Assembly: GCA_016703065.1 (NCBI GenBank)
Contig: JADJCU010000005.1
Span: forward strand, 62,001-126,000
DNA: 64,000 nt
DNA from: a bacterium
GTDB lineage: Bacteria > Electryoneota > RPQS01
Direction of reading: 5' to 3'
Shown here: in pieces, positions 49,101 through 57,513 of the stretch
How the letters are laid out: each line of letters begins with the position of its first letter
How positions within the stretch are numbered: the first letter of the stretch is position 1
Notes under the pieces: generated by a model
What the model was told of the DNA's origin: nothing
What the model saw: only the letters and a program-made list of their open reading frames with translations
The model's database searches: none
Program-made: the position numbers and the translations under genes

Positions 49101-49763
49101 TTACATCGTCCGAGTGGTGATGATGTAGCGGCTGAAATGGTTGGTCAGTCCCACGAGCGCATGGCCGGTCCAGTCTACCCAATGCGGCATCTCTTCCAAC
49201 AGGCCGTTGTCTTGGACGTAGAAGATGGCGACGTCGTTTTCCAAGTCAATGTCTTGTTGGTCGAGACCAAGGTATTGGAAGTCGATGCGAACCCAGATGT
49301 CAGAATTGAATAGCGTTCCGTGCGGACCGAATTCACACACAGCCTGGAGTGAATCAACACACACTTCGATGTCCATTCTGTTTCTCGGCAGCGCCGCACC
49401 CGGAATCCAGCAGCCGGTCCAATTGAGATGGATTTGATTCAGGTAGGTATCTCGTTGCGCGCGTTCGGTCGAGCAAATAAACGCGTCTCCTATCGATTCA
49501 CTTTCACCGATTCTTCCGCCTTCGCTGCGCGGCCTGGGAGTATCCAACGAGTTCTGCTGAGGAATTTGGACGAGTTCCCATCCTTCTGGAATGTCGATTT
49601 GCATGCCATCGAACGCGATTACGGAGACATTCACGGGCGCTGTAACAGCAGTAGGCGAAGTCGGCGAGTTCCAACCTTCGTTTCTTGAGCATCCCATGGC
49701 GAACAGGATCACGCCGACTAGGAAGGCGAACTGGATGATGTTTACGGTTTTCTTCATGTTCAT
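49101..49763 (-). CDS. Lipoprotein ending in an HFSRY motif (ZU5-like)
   Basis: 220 residues. Lipobox LFAMGCSRNE. The body is beta-rich with several Cys, and the C-terminus is GLTNHFSRYIITTRTM. The terminal HFSRY is shared with the neighbour at 50257 and matches the end of ZU5-type domains, where an HFS motif can self-cleave between Phe and Ser. No sorting domain. Preceded by the shared 15-nt element at 49826. Surface role inferred; function unknown. Confidence 0.65.
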   Translation of the reverse strand: MNMKKTVNIIQFAFLVGVILFAMGCSRNEGWNSPTSPTAVTAPVNVSVIAFDGMQIDIPEGWELVQIPQQNSLDTPRPRSEGGRIGESESIGDAFICSTERAQRDTYLNQIHLNWTGCWIPGAALPRNRMDIEVCVDSLQAVCEFGPHGTLFNSDIWVRIDFQYLGLDQQDIDLENDVAIFYVQDNGLLEEMPHWVDWTGHALVGLTNHFSRYIITTRTM

Positions 49764-50256
49764 CTCTCTCTGTGTGGTTGTGATTTGCTTGTGATGTTTC
49801 CGTTCGTGTTGACATAAGGCAACCCGTATGCCAAGTATAGTGAGTATTGAACGTTGTTGAGGGACAGGAGTTTACGATACTGACACTCTCGCATGGTTGT
49901 TGATTTAAACCTTTGTGCGGTTCAATTAACCGATTGCTACTACGCAATGACGTAGTACGATTTGGTTTATTAAGCCGAATGCTACTGATTTGTATCATGA
50001 GAAGATGCGATACATTTACAGAATCACGGTACGCGCTGAAACAGTTCCTCCCGCTCAGCTTGCTCAAGGCCGAACGGGAGGGTCAGGAGTGCACATGCAG
50101 CGTGCAGAGAAACAGTTAGAATATCAGAAAGATCAAGTACCCTCGAAATAGTCTCAACATGGCGCCACCTCGACAACGGTTAGCAAACGTTTACAGACTG
50201 GATGACTCTCCCGAGCGGCAGCCCGCAAAACCGCCGCTCGGGAAGTCCCTCGGAGT
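49764..50256. other. Intergenic region with shared element and hairpin
   Basis: Holds the shared element, then about 360 nt in which I see no gene, and a perfect 11-bp hairpin at 50209-50243 (TCCCGAGCGGC / GCCGCTCGGGA) just after the next gene's stop but with no T-tract, possibly a weak terminator or mRNA-stabilising structure. Confidence 0.5.
49826..49840 (-). promoter_or_regulatory. Shared upstream element, copy 1
   Basis: GTATGCCAAGTATAG (plus-strand reading) within a 26-nt block (49818-49843) identical to 50952-50977; 63 nt upstream of the gene starting at 49763. See the other copies at 50960, 55191, 60221 and 62746. Confidence 0.55.
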
Positions 50257-50907
50257 TTAGGCTAAGATATAGCGACTGAAGTGATCCACGTCAATCGAAA
50301 TCGTCTTGGTATCGGCGTCGAAGGTGCGATTCGACTCTTGCAGGATCAGGGGTGAGCCGTCTTGCGGATCATACCAGATCTGCAGAGCGCTGGGATCCAG
50401 CGGTATGATGCCGCGCGGAATGCAGAAGTCGGTATCGTATTGCGTACCTGCATAAGACAGTGACAGTCGCACGGGATGTCCGTCCGCGAAGTAGAGCGGG
50501 CTTGGACCGCAGTCAACGGCAATGCCCACTGCTGAGGCGGCACTCATGGTGAAGTTTATCGTGCCATCAATGGCTCCGGCCGGAATGACGTATGAGTGAT
50601 TGCCGCTTCTAACAATACCACCTTCATCGCCGTCAATCGGCACAGGAGTCGCCACATTGACCGGCCGGCGCGGATTTATGGTCATTCCCGGCTGATCCCA
50701 GTAATTCTCATCGATGATGACCGGAATCGGGCGCCCAGGTTGGACCTGGTCACCAGGCTGGGGAGACCAGAGGTCCGAGCTGATCTCCTGGTCTAAGGAT
50801 GCGGTCGGCGACTCGCCGGAGCTGCAGCCAAAAATCAGAAATGCGAACGCAAACAGGCTTGCCAGGACTCCGGTTGGCTTCGATTTGAAATGCTGGTTCC
50901 ACTTCAT
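50257..50907 (-). CDS. Lipoprotein ending in an HFSRY motif (ZU5-like), paralogue
   Basis: 216 residues. Lipobox LIFGCSSGE. ZU5-like strand pattern HSYVIPAGAIDGTINFTMSA, and the end VDHFSRYILA. The N-terminal linker is Pro/Gln-rich. Similar size, leader and C-terminus to the gene at 49101, so probably an old duplication. The 26-nt block upstream is identical in both. Function unknown. Confidence 0.68.
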   Translation of the reverse strand: MKWNQHFKSKPTGVLASLFAFAFLIFGCSSGESPTASLDQEISSDLWSPQPGDQVQPGRPIPVIIDENYWDQPGMTINPRRPVNVATPVPIDGDEGGIVRSGNHSYVIPAGAIDGTINFTMSAASAVGIAVDCGPSPLYFADGHPVRLSLSYAGTQYDTDFCIPRGIIPLDPSALQIWYDPQDGSPLILQESNRTFDADTKTISIDVDHFSRYILA

Positions 50908-50959
50908 GCATCACCTCTTGTAGACTGGTTGACGTGGCTATGTAGGGATGTGGCAACCC

Positions 50960-50974
50960 GTATGCCAAGTATAG
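50960..50974 (-). promoter_or_regulatory. Shared upstream element, copy 2
   Basis: GTATGCCAAGTATAG, 53 nt before the lipoprotein start at 50907, inside the 26-nt block identical to the copy at 49818. Confidence 0.55.
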
Positions 50975-51196
50975 TGAATGTAGTGAGCCTGTTAGGTGTA
51001 GGTTTGTTTTTTGGGAGGTTAACGCTGTTCCTGTGTGCAATTTAGGCGATTGCTCGAAATCCAGGCTGGGTATTCGCACAACCCCATTGGTTCATGTCAC
51101 GGGATGTTGGTGCAGAACAACCGTTTTCTGAGCGAGGTCTTTCTATTTCTTATCTAAATCCGTAGATTGAGCAAGCATATCTTGAAAGGAGAAAAC

Positions 51197-52292
51197 GTGA
51201 TTCGAGTAGTAGCACTGATCGCCCTTGCTTGGGTGACCACCGCCTGGTCGGTAGAACCTCGGCCGCAGGTGAAGTCGGCGGCGGAGCTTGCCTGGGAAGC
51301 GATCCCGGATACCATTCCCGATGCGGAGCAGGTGCGGATCGCCCGTGAGTATCTCGACCTGTATCCGAACGAGATTCCGCTCCTGCGCAGCGTGCAGAAT
51401 ATCTTGAACCGGAAGTCCGACTTGACGGAAGAGTTCTGGAAAGCGCGGATGACGGAGACTCCGTCATCGGCGAATCGCTATCTGTGGGCCCGGAAGAACG
51501 GCGAGACCGGAGTGATGAAAGAGCAATCAGCGTGGATAATTGAACATGATCCGGAGAATTACTGGGGATACTATCTGGCGGCCGTGTCGGAGATGAATAA
51601 AGAGAAGCCGGATCAGGCGGTTGTGATTCGCTACTTGGAAGCGGCGATTGCGAAGGACCCGTCGCGTCCTGAGGGCTGGTACTTTTGCGCGGATGCGTAC
51701 GAGCAGTCCGGGAATCTCGATCGGGCTATCGAGTGTTATCGCGCGGCGATGGTTGTGGACCCAACAGACAAGACGCTTGAGATGTCGGTGATAGGAATCT
51801 ACGCGCGCAAGCGCGATGCGGAGGCGTATTTTTCATCGGTTTCCAGACTCTTGCAATCAGAACCGCCGCTTGCTCTGGACCTCGAACGATACAACTCTAC
51901 AGAGCGCTTGACGACGAATGCCTTGCGCGGCAACTATACTGTGCTTGAGGTCTTCGCATTCTGGTGCAATCCGTGCGTCAAGGGCGCACTTCCCGAGATG
52001 AATAAGCGGGCCACGGAAGGGACGCTGCCGTTTCCGTTCTATGCGCTTCACGCCGAGGGTAAGAACGAAGGCGGGCTGGCGCTGATGGACCCAATGATGT
52101 GACGGGACGGGATTGGAAATTGAATTTCGTGTTCAGTACTCGGATGTGAACAAGCGGTTGGGTGTTACGGGCTATCCGTCGTACGTCGTCATCGACGACG
52201 AGGCCCGGCCAGTCGCTCTGCTCGTCGGGCACAGCGAGGCCACAATTGACCTGCTGGAATGGCTGATCATCGAAGCTCGCAAGCGCAGTTAG
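51197..52292 (+). CDS. TPR/thioredoxin-fold exported protein, split by a frameshift
   Basis: From GTG 51197 (AAAGGAG 6 nt upstream; a TTG at 51167 is in frame). Signal peptide ending TTAWSVE, helical TPR-like repeats (YWGYYLAAVSEMNKEKPDQA, GWYFCADAYEQSGNLDRAIE), then a TlpA/thioredoxin domain with active site FWCNPC. Near 52095 the frame stops at ALMDPMM; the downstream frame reads YSDVNKRLGVTGYPSYVVID to a stop at 52292, the missing end of the fold with its cis-Pro. One or two indels are needed. Likely a periplasmic disulfide handler, which would suit the many Cys-rich exported proteins nearby. Confidence 0.75.
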
Positions 52293-52306
52293 GCGACAGA
52301 TCGGGA

Positions 52307-52345
52307 GCAAACAGAACAGCCCGCTCAGTTGAGCGGGCTGTTTGC
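52307..52345. terminator. Bidirectional terminator, copy 2 of a repeated hairpin
   Basis: Same AGCCCGCTCA/TGAGCGGGCT hairpin as at 22702-22740; 52316-52345 is identical to 22711-22740. Confidence 0.8.
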
Positions 52346-52366
52346 GTATATCGAATCGGTATCGAG

Positions 52367-52660
52367 TTACTTCGTGACGGTCACGGTTTGCGGATAAATG
52401 GTTACCCAGCTTGTGACAATCGAGATTACGATATCATCGATGGCCTGTTGCGTCTGGATATCGTAATTCTCAGCGCCGCCGGCCAACGCTTTTGAATCGA
52501 CCTTGGTCAGCGGGAGTAAACCCCAGAGGATGAACCACTGTTTTTTCTTTTTCTGCACGCCAGTCTGCGCACCGCTGCCGACCTGATGATTGAAGGTGTA
52601 GCACCCGGAGAGTGCCGCGCACAGGATAGCGATTGTCGCAACCTTCATGAATTTCTTCAT
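52367..52660 (-). CDS. Bor-like small lipoprotein
   Basis: 97 residues, lipobox AALSGCYTF, then HQVGSGAQTG and KQWFILWGLLPL, which resembles Bor/Iss-type serum-resistance lipoproteins. Surface lipoprotein of unknown role. 50 nt after the next gene upstream. Confidence 0.65.
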   Translation of the reverse strand: MKKFMKVATIAILCAALSGCYTFNHQVGSGAQTGVQKKKKQWFILWGLLPLTKVDSKALAGGAENYDIQTQQAIDDIVISIVTSWVTIYPQTVTVTK

Positions 52661-52710
52661 TGCATTGCCTTTCTTCTGAAACAGTTTTGAGGGAGTTTCT
52701 GCGTATGGGA

Positions 52711-53307
52711 CTACTGATAGACCTTGCGAATAGAACCAAGTGAGGATTCAATCGAGTGCACCTCATCTTCCCATTTGTCGAGTGGAACCGTGAAGTCGAG
52801 GCCCACCGGTTCGTCGGCGTGGAGGATGATCTTGAGATGGACGAGCTGCGGACTGCGGCTGTAAAGCTGGAGGGCTTCGACCCCACTGAGGCTCATCCAC
52901 TGCTCCTGAACGAGCACATCGGGACGCTGCTCGCGATAGACGCGAGTGACCTCGCCGGCCCAAGGGATGAACTGCGCATCTAACGCCACCGCGCGCGGGA
53001 ACTTGCTGACAAGCAACATCGGCCCCCCCTGCTCGTGCTTATAAGCCATGAAGGGCTGCAAGGCCAGCTTGCTGGTGTCTCGCTGCGCGACGCTGGAAAG
53101 CTTTGCCAGAGTGCCGCTGTCAACTGCGAGCCAGTGCTTCGGCACGGACATCCTAAGACCTCCGACAGCAAGGGTGTCACCGAGCCGGAGGGAGTCAATG
53201 CGGAACTCGAGCGGTTCAAACACGCCTTGGTCAGGCGCCTTCTGCGCCGGTCCACAACCAAAAGCTGCTACGAGAACAGCAGAAATCAGGATCAGAGCAC
53301 GATTCAT
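52711..53307 (-). CDS. Lipoprotein of unknown function
   Basis: 198 residues, lipobox VAAFGCGPA. Alpha/beta body with SVPKHWLAVDSG and PRAVALDAQFIPWAGEVTRV; resembles PsbP/LpqN-type secreted lipoproteins only loosely. Follows the thioester-like gene terminator at 53349, so likely transcribed separately with the Bor-like gene. Confidence 0.55.
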   Translation of the reverse strand: MNRALILISAVLVAAFGCGPAQKAPDQGVFEPLEFRIDSLRLGDTLAVGGLRMSVPKHWLAVDSGTLAKLSSVAQRDTSKLALQPFMAYKHEQGGPMLLVSKFPRAVALDAQFIPWAGEVTRVYREQRPDVLVQEQWMSLSGVEALQLYSRSPQLVHLKIILHADEPVGLDFTVPLDKWEDEVHSIESSLGSIRKVYQ

Positions 53308-53348
53308 TAGTCGAAAATAGCAAGAAAAACAGACTGTAGCAAGAGCAA

Positions 53349-53377
53349 GACGGGGCGAGCTATGCGCTCGCCCCGTC
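53349..53377 (-). terminator. Terminator-like hairpin after the first thioester-like gene
   Basis: Perfect 12-bp GC-rich stem (GACGGGGCGAGC/GCTCGCCCCGTC), similar to the hairpin at 55397-55424 that follows the second paralogue; T-tract weak. Confidence 0.6.
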
Positions 53378-53440
53378 TAATTGTTCAGCTAACCCCGCCA
53401 ATGACCGCAAACATGCGGCGTAAGGGGAGATACTCCCTGA

Positions 53441-55057
53441 TTATTTCATCAGGACCATTTTCATGGTCGCGGAATAAGAGCCGGCGGTGAGGCGGTAGAG
53501 ATAGACGCCGGACGTCAGGTTCGCGCCGTCGAAGTTGACGGTGTGGGACCCGGCATTCAGTTCGCCGTTCAAGAGGGTGGACACAACCTGACCGTTCATG
53601 TTGAACACAGTGAGCATCACCGTCGCGGCCTCGGCGAGTTCGAAGGAAATGCTTGTTTCGGGGTTGAACGGATTCGGGAAGTTCTGGTGCAATGCAAAAT
53701 TCGAGATGACGGTCGGCCCACCCTGCGGCGTGGCTGAAGCAGTTGCCATCAGGTCACGTGAACCATCCAGGGCCAGACAGACCAGTTCGTACGTATAGGT
53801 CACTCCCCCGTCGACATTGACATCGAGGAAGGAATACGACGAGCCGGCAGCGCTGTTCGAAGCCGCGACTTGCGCGATCACGACACCGTTCCGGACGAGT
53901 TCAAAGCGATCCAGTCTGGCCTCGGAGCGGGTTGCCCAGTCGACAGAGATTCCGTTGGCAGCCGCAACGGCCGTAAACCCGGCGAGTTCGACAGGCAGCC
54001 AATTGTCCCCGGGCAGGTCCACGATGGTACAAACGGTGCAGCCGTCGGCATTGACGAGCACTTGCGACTGACCGTTGTTGTCAGCACACGGCTCCAACTT
54101 CCTGGGCCACAGGCCTTCCGAGCAGACCTGCAGACGCACATCCTGATACGAGTTGTCGACCGCCTGGGTGATGCAGACATGGACCTGACCGAGGGCATCG
54201 GTAAAGGCACCAGTCGTGCTGAGCGTGCCGTTCCCATTGAGGTCAGCAAGCGAAACCCAGACTCCGGAAACGGACGTGTTGTTCAAGTCATTGATCGCGT
54301 GGGCACCCCGCGAGAGCGTAATGGTCGCGCAGATGGTGGCAACTCCGCCTTCAATTACGACGGGGTCGGTGGCAACAAGCAACTCATCGCCGCAATTAAC
54401 CACATTCTTAGCAAACGTTGGCGTCAGAGCCAAGTCGTAGCCGAGCGCGTCCAACACCAGCGCATTCGCCGGGTCGGTGTTCAACGGGTCCGTATTGAAG
54501 ATGGTGTTTACGTAGGGGAAGACCGGCGCATCGCCGACATTCGGATAGCCGCGACCATCATTAATATGGACGAACGGAATTCCGTTGTTTGGGCTGCCGC
54601 TGCGATCCATCGAGAGCTTCCAGATTGCGAGCTGCTTGATGCGGTCGGTTTGTGCATCGACAACGTCGTAGTTCGACAGCACATAAGCGAGCGCGGGAAT
54701 GACCGTCGGATAGGCGTTATCCACGACGCACTCATCGACTTCCACACAATATGGATTCTCATTGAGCGAGTGATTGACATCCGTGCAATACGTGCAGAAC
54801 GTATCAGGCAGGCTGGCGCAACCGGAGGTTGTGAAGCAGAACATCGCCAGGCGGAAATTCTGCGCCCCGCCAGGATACTGGGTTTGGCCAGTCTGCGAGC
54901 CGTATCCGTTGGTGTAGTGGTCGATCACACATTGGTCGTCAAGGGCGACGACCGGGCTGCGGTCTTCACCGGTAGTTGCTGCAGGAGTGCTTCCACCGCT
55001 TGAGGCGAAGGCCACTGCCGCGCAAAGCAACATTAAGATTATTCCGAGTCTTCTCAT
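53441..55057 (-). CDS. T9SS cargo with thioester-domain-like N-terminus (paralogue 1)
   Basis: 538 residues. Signal peptide ending VAFASS. Residues 40-150 carry candidate thioester residues: Y90-C91-T-D (also Y103-C-V-E) and the KQLAIWKLSM block with Q142, the two-part signature of Cys-Gln thioester domains. A second Ig-like part (TICATITLSRGAHAIND, LGQVHVCITQ) follows, then the LPVELAGFTAV FN3-like linker common to the cargo here, and QNFPNPFNPETSISFEL to the final KMVLMK sorting domain. Probably surface-attached. The thioester reading is an inference from motifs; the rest is direct. Close paralogue of the next gene. Confidence 0.75.
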   Translation of the reverse strand: MRRLGIILMLLCAAVAFASSGGSTPAATTGEDRSPVVALDDQCVIDHYTNGYGSQTGQTQYPGGAQNFRLAMFCFTTSGCASLPDTFCTYCTDVNHSLNENPYCVEVDECVVDNAYPTVIPALAYVLSNYDVVDAQTDRIKQLAIWKLSMDRSGSPNNGIPFVHINDGRGYPNVGDAPVFPYVNTIFNTDPLNTDPANALVLDALGYDLALTPTFAKNVVNCGDELLVATDPVVIEGGVATICATITLSRGAHAINDLNNTSVSGVWVSLADLNGNGTLSTTGAFTDALGQVHVCITQAVDNSYQDVRLQVCSEGLWPRKLEPCADNNGQSQVLVNADGCTVCTIVDLPGDNWLPVELAGFTAVAAANGISVDWATRSEARLDRFELVRNGVVIAQVAASNSAAGSSYSFLDVNVDGGVTYTYELVCLALDGSRDLMATASATPQGGPTVISNFALHQNFPNPFNPETSISFELAEAATVMLTVFNMNGQVVSTLLNGELNAGSHTVNFDGANLTSGVYLYRLTAGSYSATMKMVLMK

Positions 55058-55152
55058 CGTTCATTCCCCACTTAGTTGTATGTTTCAGTCGTCAAAAACT
55101 TAGCCAAATCGGCCCCGGGACGTTGCGATACGTCAACCATCCAATGAGGTGA

Positions 55153-55181
55153 AATATAACTTGGGGAGACATACGAGTCAA
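55153..55181 (-). promoter_or_regulatory. Sigma70-like promoter of the first thioester-like gene
   Basis: Minus strand: TTGACT (55181-55176), 17-nt spacer, TATATT (55158-55153), 96 nt before the start. Confidence 0.6.
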
Positions 55182-55190
55182 CGCCCCCAG

Positions 55191-55205
55191 CCATAGTTAG
55201 TATAG
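55191..55205 (-). promoter_or_regulatory. Shared upstream element, copy 3
   Basis: CCATAGTTAGTATAG, immediately upstream of the -35 of the promoter at 55153-55181. Confidence 0.5.
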
Positions 55206-55396
55206 TTCTAATAACTTGGATCGGAGCGGTGATATAGCGATGCAAGGCAATGTCGACAAATCTAAACATTTACTCTGATTACACTAACGCGAGGCCAGGC
55301 GCGCGAAATTCGACGCATTGTGGACTAATGTGTACTTTATTGAAGTATTTGTGACCCACGGCGCGTCTTGCCCACTCCTCTTCGGCAAGAACAGAG

Positions 55397-55424
55397 ACGG
55401 GGCGAGTCATTCGACTCGCCCCGT
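55397..55424 (-). terminator. Terminator-like hairpin after the second thioester-like gene
   Basis: ACGGGGCGAGT/ACTCGCCCCGT stem, 11 bp, resembling the hairpin at 53349. Confidence 0.6.
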
Positions 55425-55474
55425 TGTTTGATACGTCTAACGTGCCGGTCTGCGTAACCGGCCAGTGACAGAAG

Positions 55475-57091
55475 CTATTTCAGAAGCACCATTTTCTTTT
55501 GCGCCGTGAAGGTCCCGGCCGTCAAGCGATAGAGGTACACGCCCGACGTGAGAGCCGCTCCGTCGAAACTCACGGTATACTGTCCCGCACCCAGGTTTCC
55601 GTTGACAAGGCTGGCGACTTTTTGCCCGCTGACATTGAAAACAGCGAGCGTTACGTTCGCCGCATCGGCGAGTTCAAAGGAGATCGTCGTCTCGGGATTG
55701 AACGGATTCGGGTAGTTCTGATGCAACGCAAAGGTTGACACCACAGAATTCTCGATCTGCGGCGTCGCAGCTGCAGTTGCCATCACGTCACGAGCGCCGG
55801 CAAGCGAGACGCATACGAGTTCGTACGTGTAGTCGTGTCCATTCTCGACGTTGCCATCAAAATGGGTATAGTGCGCGCCGGCGGCGCTATTGGCTGCCTG
55901 GAACTGCTCGATCACGAGGCCATCGCGCACGAGTTCAAAGCGCGCGACGTCAGATTCGGATGCGGTCGCCCAGGTGATTTCGATACCGTTGTAAATCGGC
56001 ACTGCGGTGAAGGAAGTCAGCTCTACGGGCAACCAGTTGTCGCCGGGAAGCTCCACGATACGGCAGATTTCGCACGGGGTGGCGTTGACCATAACCTGGA
56101 CCTGCGAATTGGTGCCGGGGCAAGGCGAGAGCTTCTTGGGCCAGAGGCCCTCAGAGCAGACCTGCAGGCGAACGTCCTGATAAGAGTTACTGACGGGTTG
56201 TGTGATGCAGACATGAACTTGGCCGAGCGCATCCGTGAAGCCGTGGTCGATACTCAACGTCCCGACGCCGTTTAGTTCGGTAAGATTGACCCATACACCG
56301 GAGACCGACGAGTTGTTCAAGTCGTTGATTGCATGTGCGCCGCGCTGCAGCGTGATCGTAGCGCAGATCGTAGCGACGCCGTCTTCAATAACGACTGGGT
56401 CGGTTGCAATCGAAACTCATCCCCGCAGTTCACAACATTCTTGGGGGATAGTCGGATCAAGCGCGGGCGAAAAAGCCGAGGGCATCGAGCACGATAACGT
56501 TTGCGGGTCGTTGTTCAGGGGATCCGTATTGAAGACGGTGTTCACATACGGGAAAACCGGTGCGTCGCCGACATTCGGATAGCCGCGACCATCGTTGATG
56601 TGAACGTAAGGAATGCCATTGTTCACGCCGCCGCCGCGATCTTCTGACAGTTTCCAGATTGCGAGTTGCTTGATACGGTCAGACTGGGCATCGTTGACCG
56701 TTGTATTGGTGATCACCCACGCCAGAGCCGGTGTAACAGTCGGAAACGCATCGTCCACAACACACTCTTCGATTTCCACGCAATAGGGATGGTCTACGGC
56801 CGAGTGATTCAGGTCCGTGCAATACGTGTAGAAGGTGTCGGGAAGTTCAGGACAGTTGGACGTCGTAAAGCAGAACATTGCAAGCCGGAATTGCGAATTG
56901 CCGCCGGGATGCTGTGTGCTTCCGGAATGTGTACCGTATACAAATTCTTGAAAGTCGATGACGCATTGATCATCCAGAGCGCGCACCGGACCGCGATCGT
57001 CTGCCGGAGCAGAGTTGGGCGCAAGGAGATCTGTGGACGCAAAGGCCGCAGTCACAAACATCATCGCTGAAAGGAGTCGCAAGATTTTCAT
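55475..57091 (-). CDS. T9SS cargo with thioester-domain-like N-terminus (paralogue 2), multiply frameshifted
   Basis: The N-terminal frame from 57091 has a signal peptide and the same features at the same positions as paralogue 1 (C91, Q142 in KQLAIWKLSE). Between 56405 and 56510 the coding sense moves through four frames: NVIVLDALGFF, ALDPTIP, KNVVNCGDEF and IATDPVVIEDG appear in successive frames, each matching paralogue 1 (ALVLDALGYDLALTPTFAKN then VVNCGDELLVATDPVV). The C-terminal frame carries the FN3-like linker and QNYPNPFNPETTISFEL to KMVLLK. Full length about 538 residues. Either a pseudogene with clustered indels or a badly called stretch. Confidence 0.72.
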
Positions 57092-57147
57092 TTGAAAGGC
57101 ACCTCAACGCTTAGGGGTCGGTTTTCTAATCCATCTAAAGTCCCCTA

Positions 57148-57177
57148 AATTTACGCAACGAAGGCCCCGGAAGTCAA
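57148..57177 (-). promoter_or_regulatory. Possible promoter of the second thioester-like gene
   Basis: Minus strand: TTGACT (57177-57172), 18-nt spacer, TAAATT (57153-57148). TTGACTTCCG is shared with the promoter at 60220-60248. Confidence 0.45.
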
Positions 57178-57410
57178 GCTAATATGTATATTAAACACAG
57201 TTTTTTCAATAATTTGCACGAACAATGTTGACCCGTTCCAACATAGGGTCGGTTCCTTTTGGCAAGGACTTGTTTGTCAAAGGCTCAGGGACTACTACTG
57301 TCCCAAAGAGTCGTTGTCACGTGCCATAACATGTTGATGCGGAAGTTCGGGTTATTGATGACAAGGAAGGGCCGTCGAACTCCTCGGCGAAAGCTGTGGG
57401 CCGCAATAGA

Positions 57411-57443
57411 AAGCGGGCCGGACATTGATGTCCGGCCCGTTTC
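57411..57443 (-). terminator. Terminator of the P-domain cargo gene
   Basis: CGGGCCGGAC/GTCCGGCCCG hairpin flanked by short A/T runs after the stop at 57514. Confidence 0.65.
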
Positions 57444-57513
57444 TTGGAGTACGAGTCACCCTACTTGTGCGGAGAGTTTTCGTTCCCGCGCCGTAGGTAC
57501 AGCGAGACGCTGA

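Larger units (their letters stand above)
55058..55474. other. Intergenic region between the thioester-like paralogues
   Basis: Contains the promoter and element above and the hairpin at 55397-55424. The rest (about 55230-55390) is AT-rich with no gene that I can support. Confidence 0.5.
53349..57091 (-). repeat. Tandem gene duplication (thioester-like pair)
   Basis: Genes at 53441-55057 and 55475-57091 align over their length; DNA blocks are nearly identical, such as CCGACATTCGGATAGCCGCG in both, and each is followed by a similar GACGGGGCGAG hairpin, so the duplicated unit includes the terminator. Confidence 0.8.
57092..57513. other. Intergenic region
   Basis: Besides the promoter and the hairpin at 57411 it holds an AT-rich palindromic patch (57180-57195) and about 200 nt in which I see no supported gene. 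Confidence 0.45.

Noticed and set aside
49826..50974. Reading TATACT within the shared element as an ordinary -10 box
   Set aside because: No acceptable -35 lies 16-18 nt upstream in the copies examined, and in two cargo genes a better promoter lies next to or overlapping the element.
53870..55003. 377-residue plus-strand open frame opposite the first thioester-like gene
   Set aside because: Mirror frame of a gene whose conserved motifs, signal peptide and sorting domain are on the minus strand.
1340..57091. Programmed ribosomal frameshifting as the cause of the split genes
   Set aside because: Sites share no slippery heptamer or downstream structure, shift in both directions, and affect unrelated genes; sequencing error is simpler.
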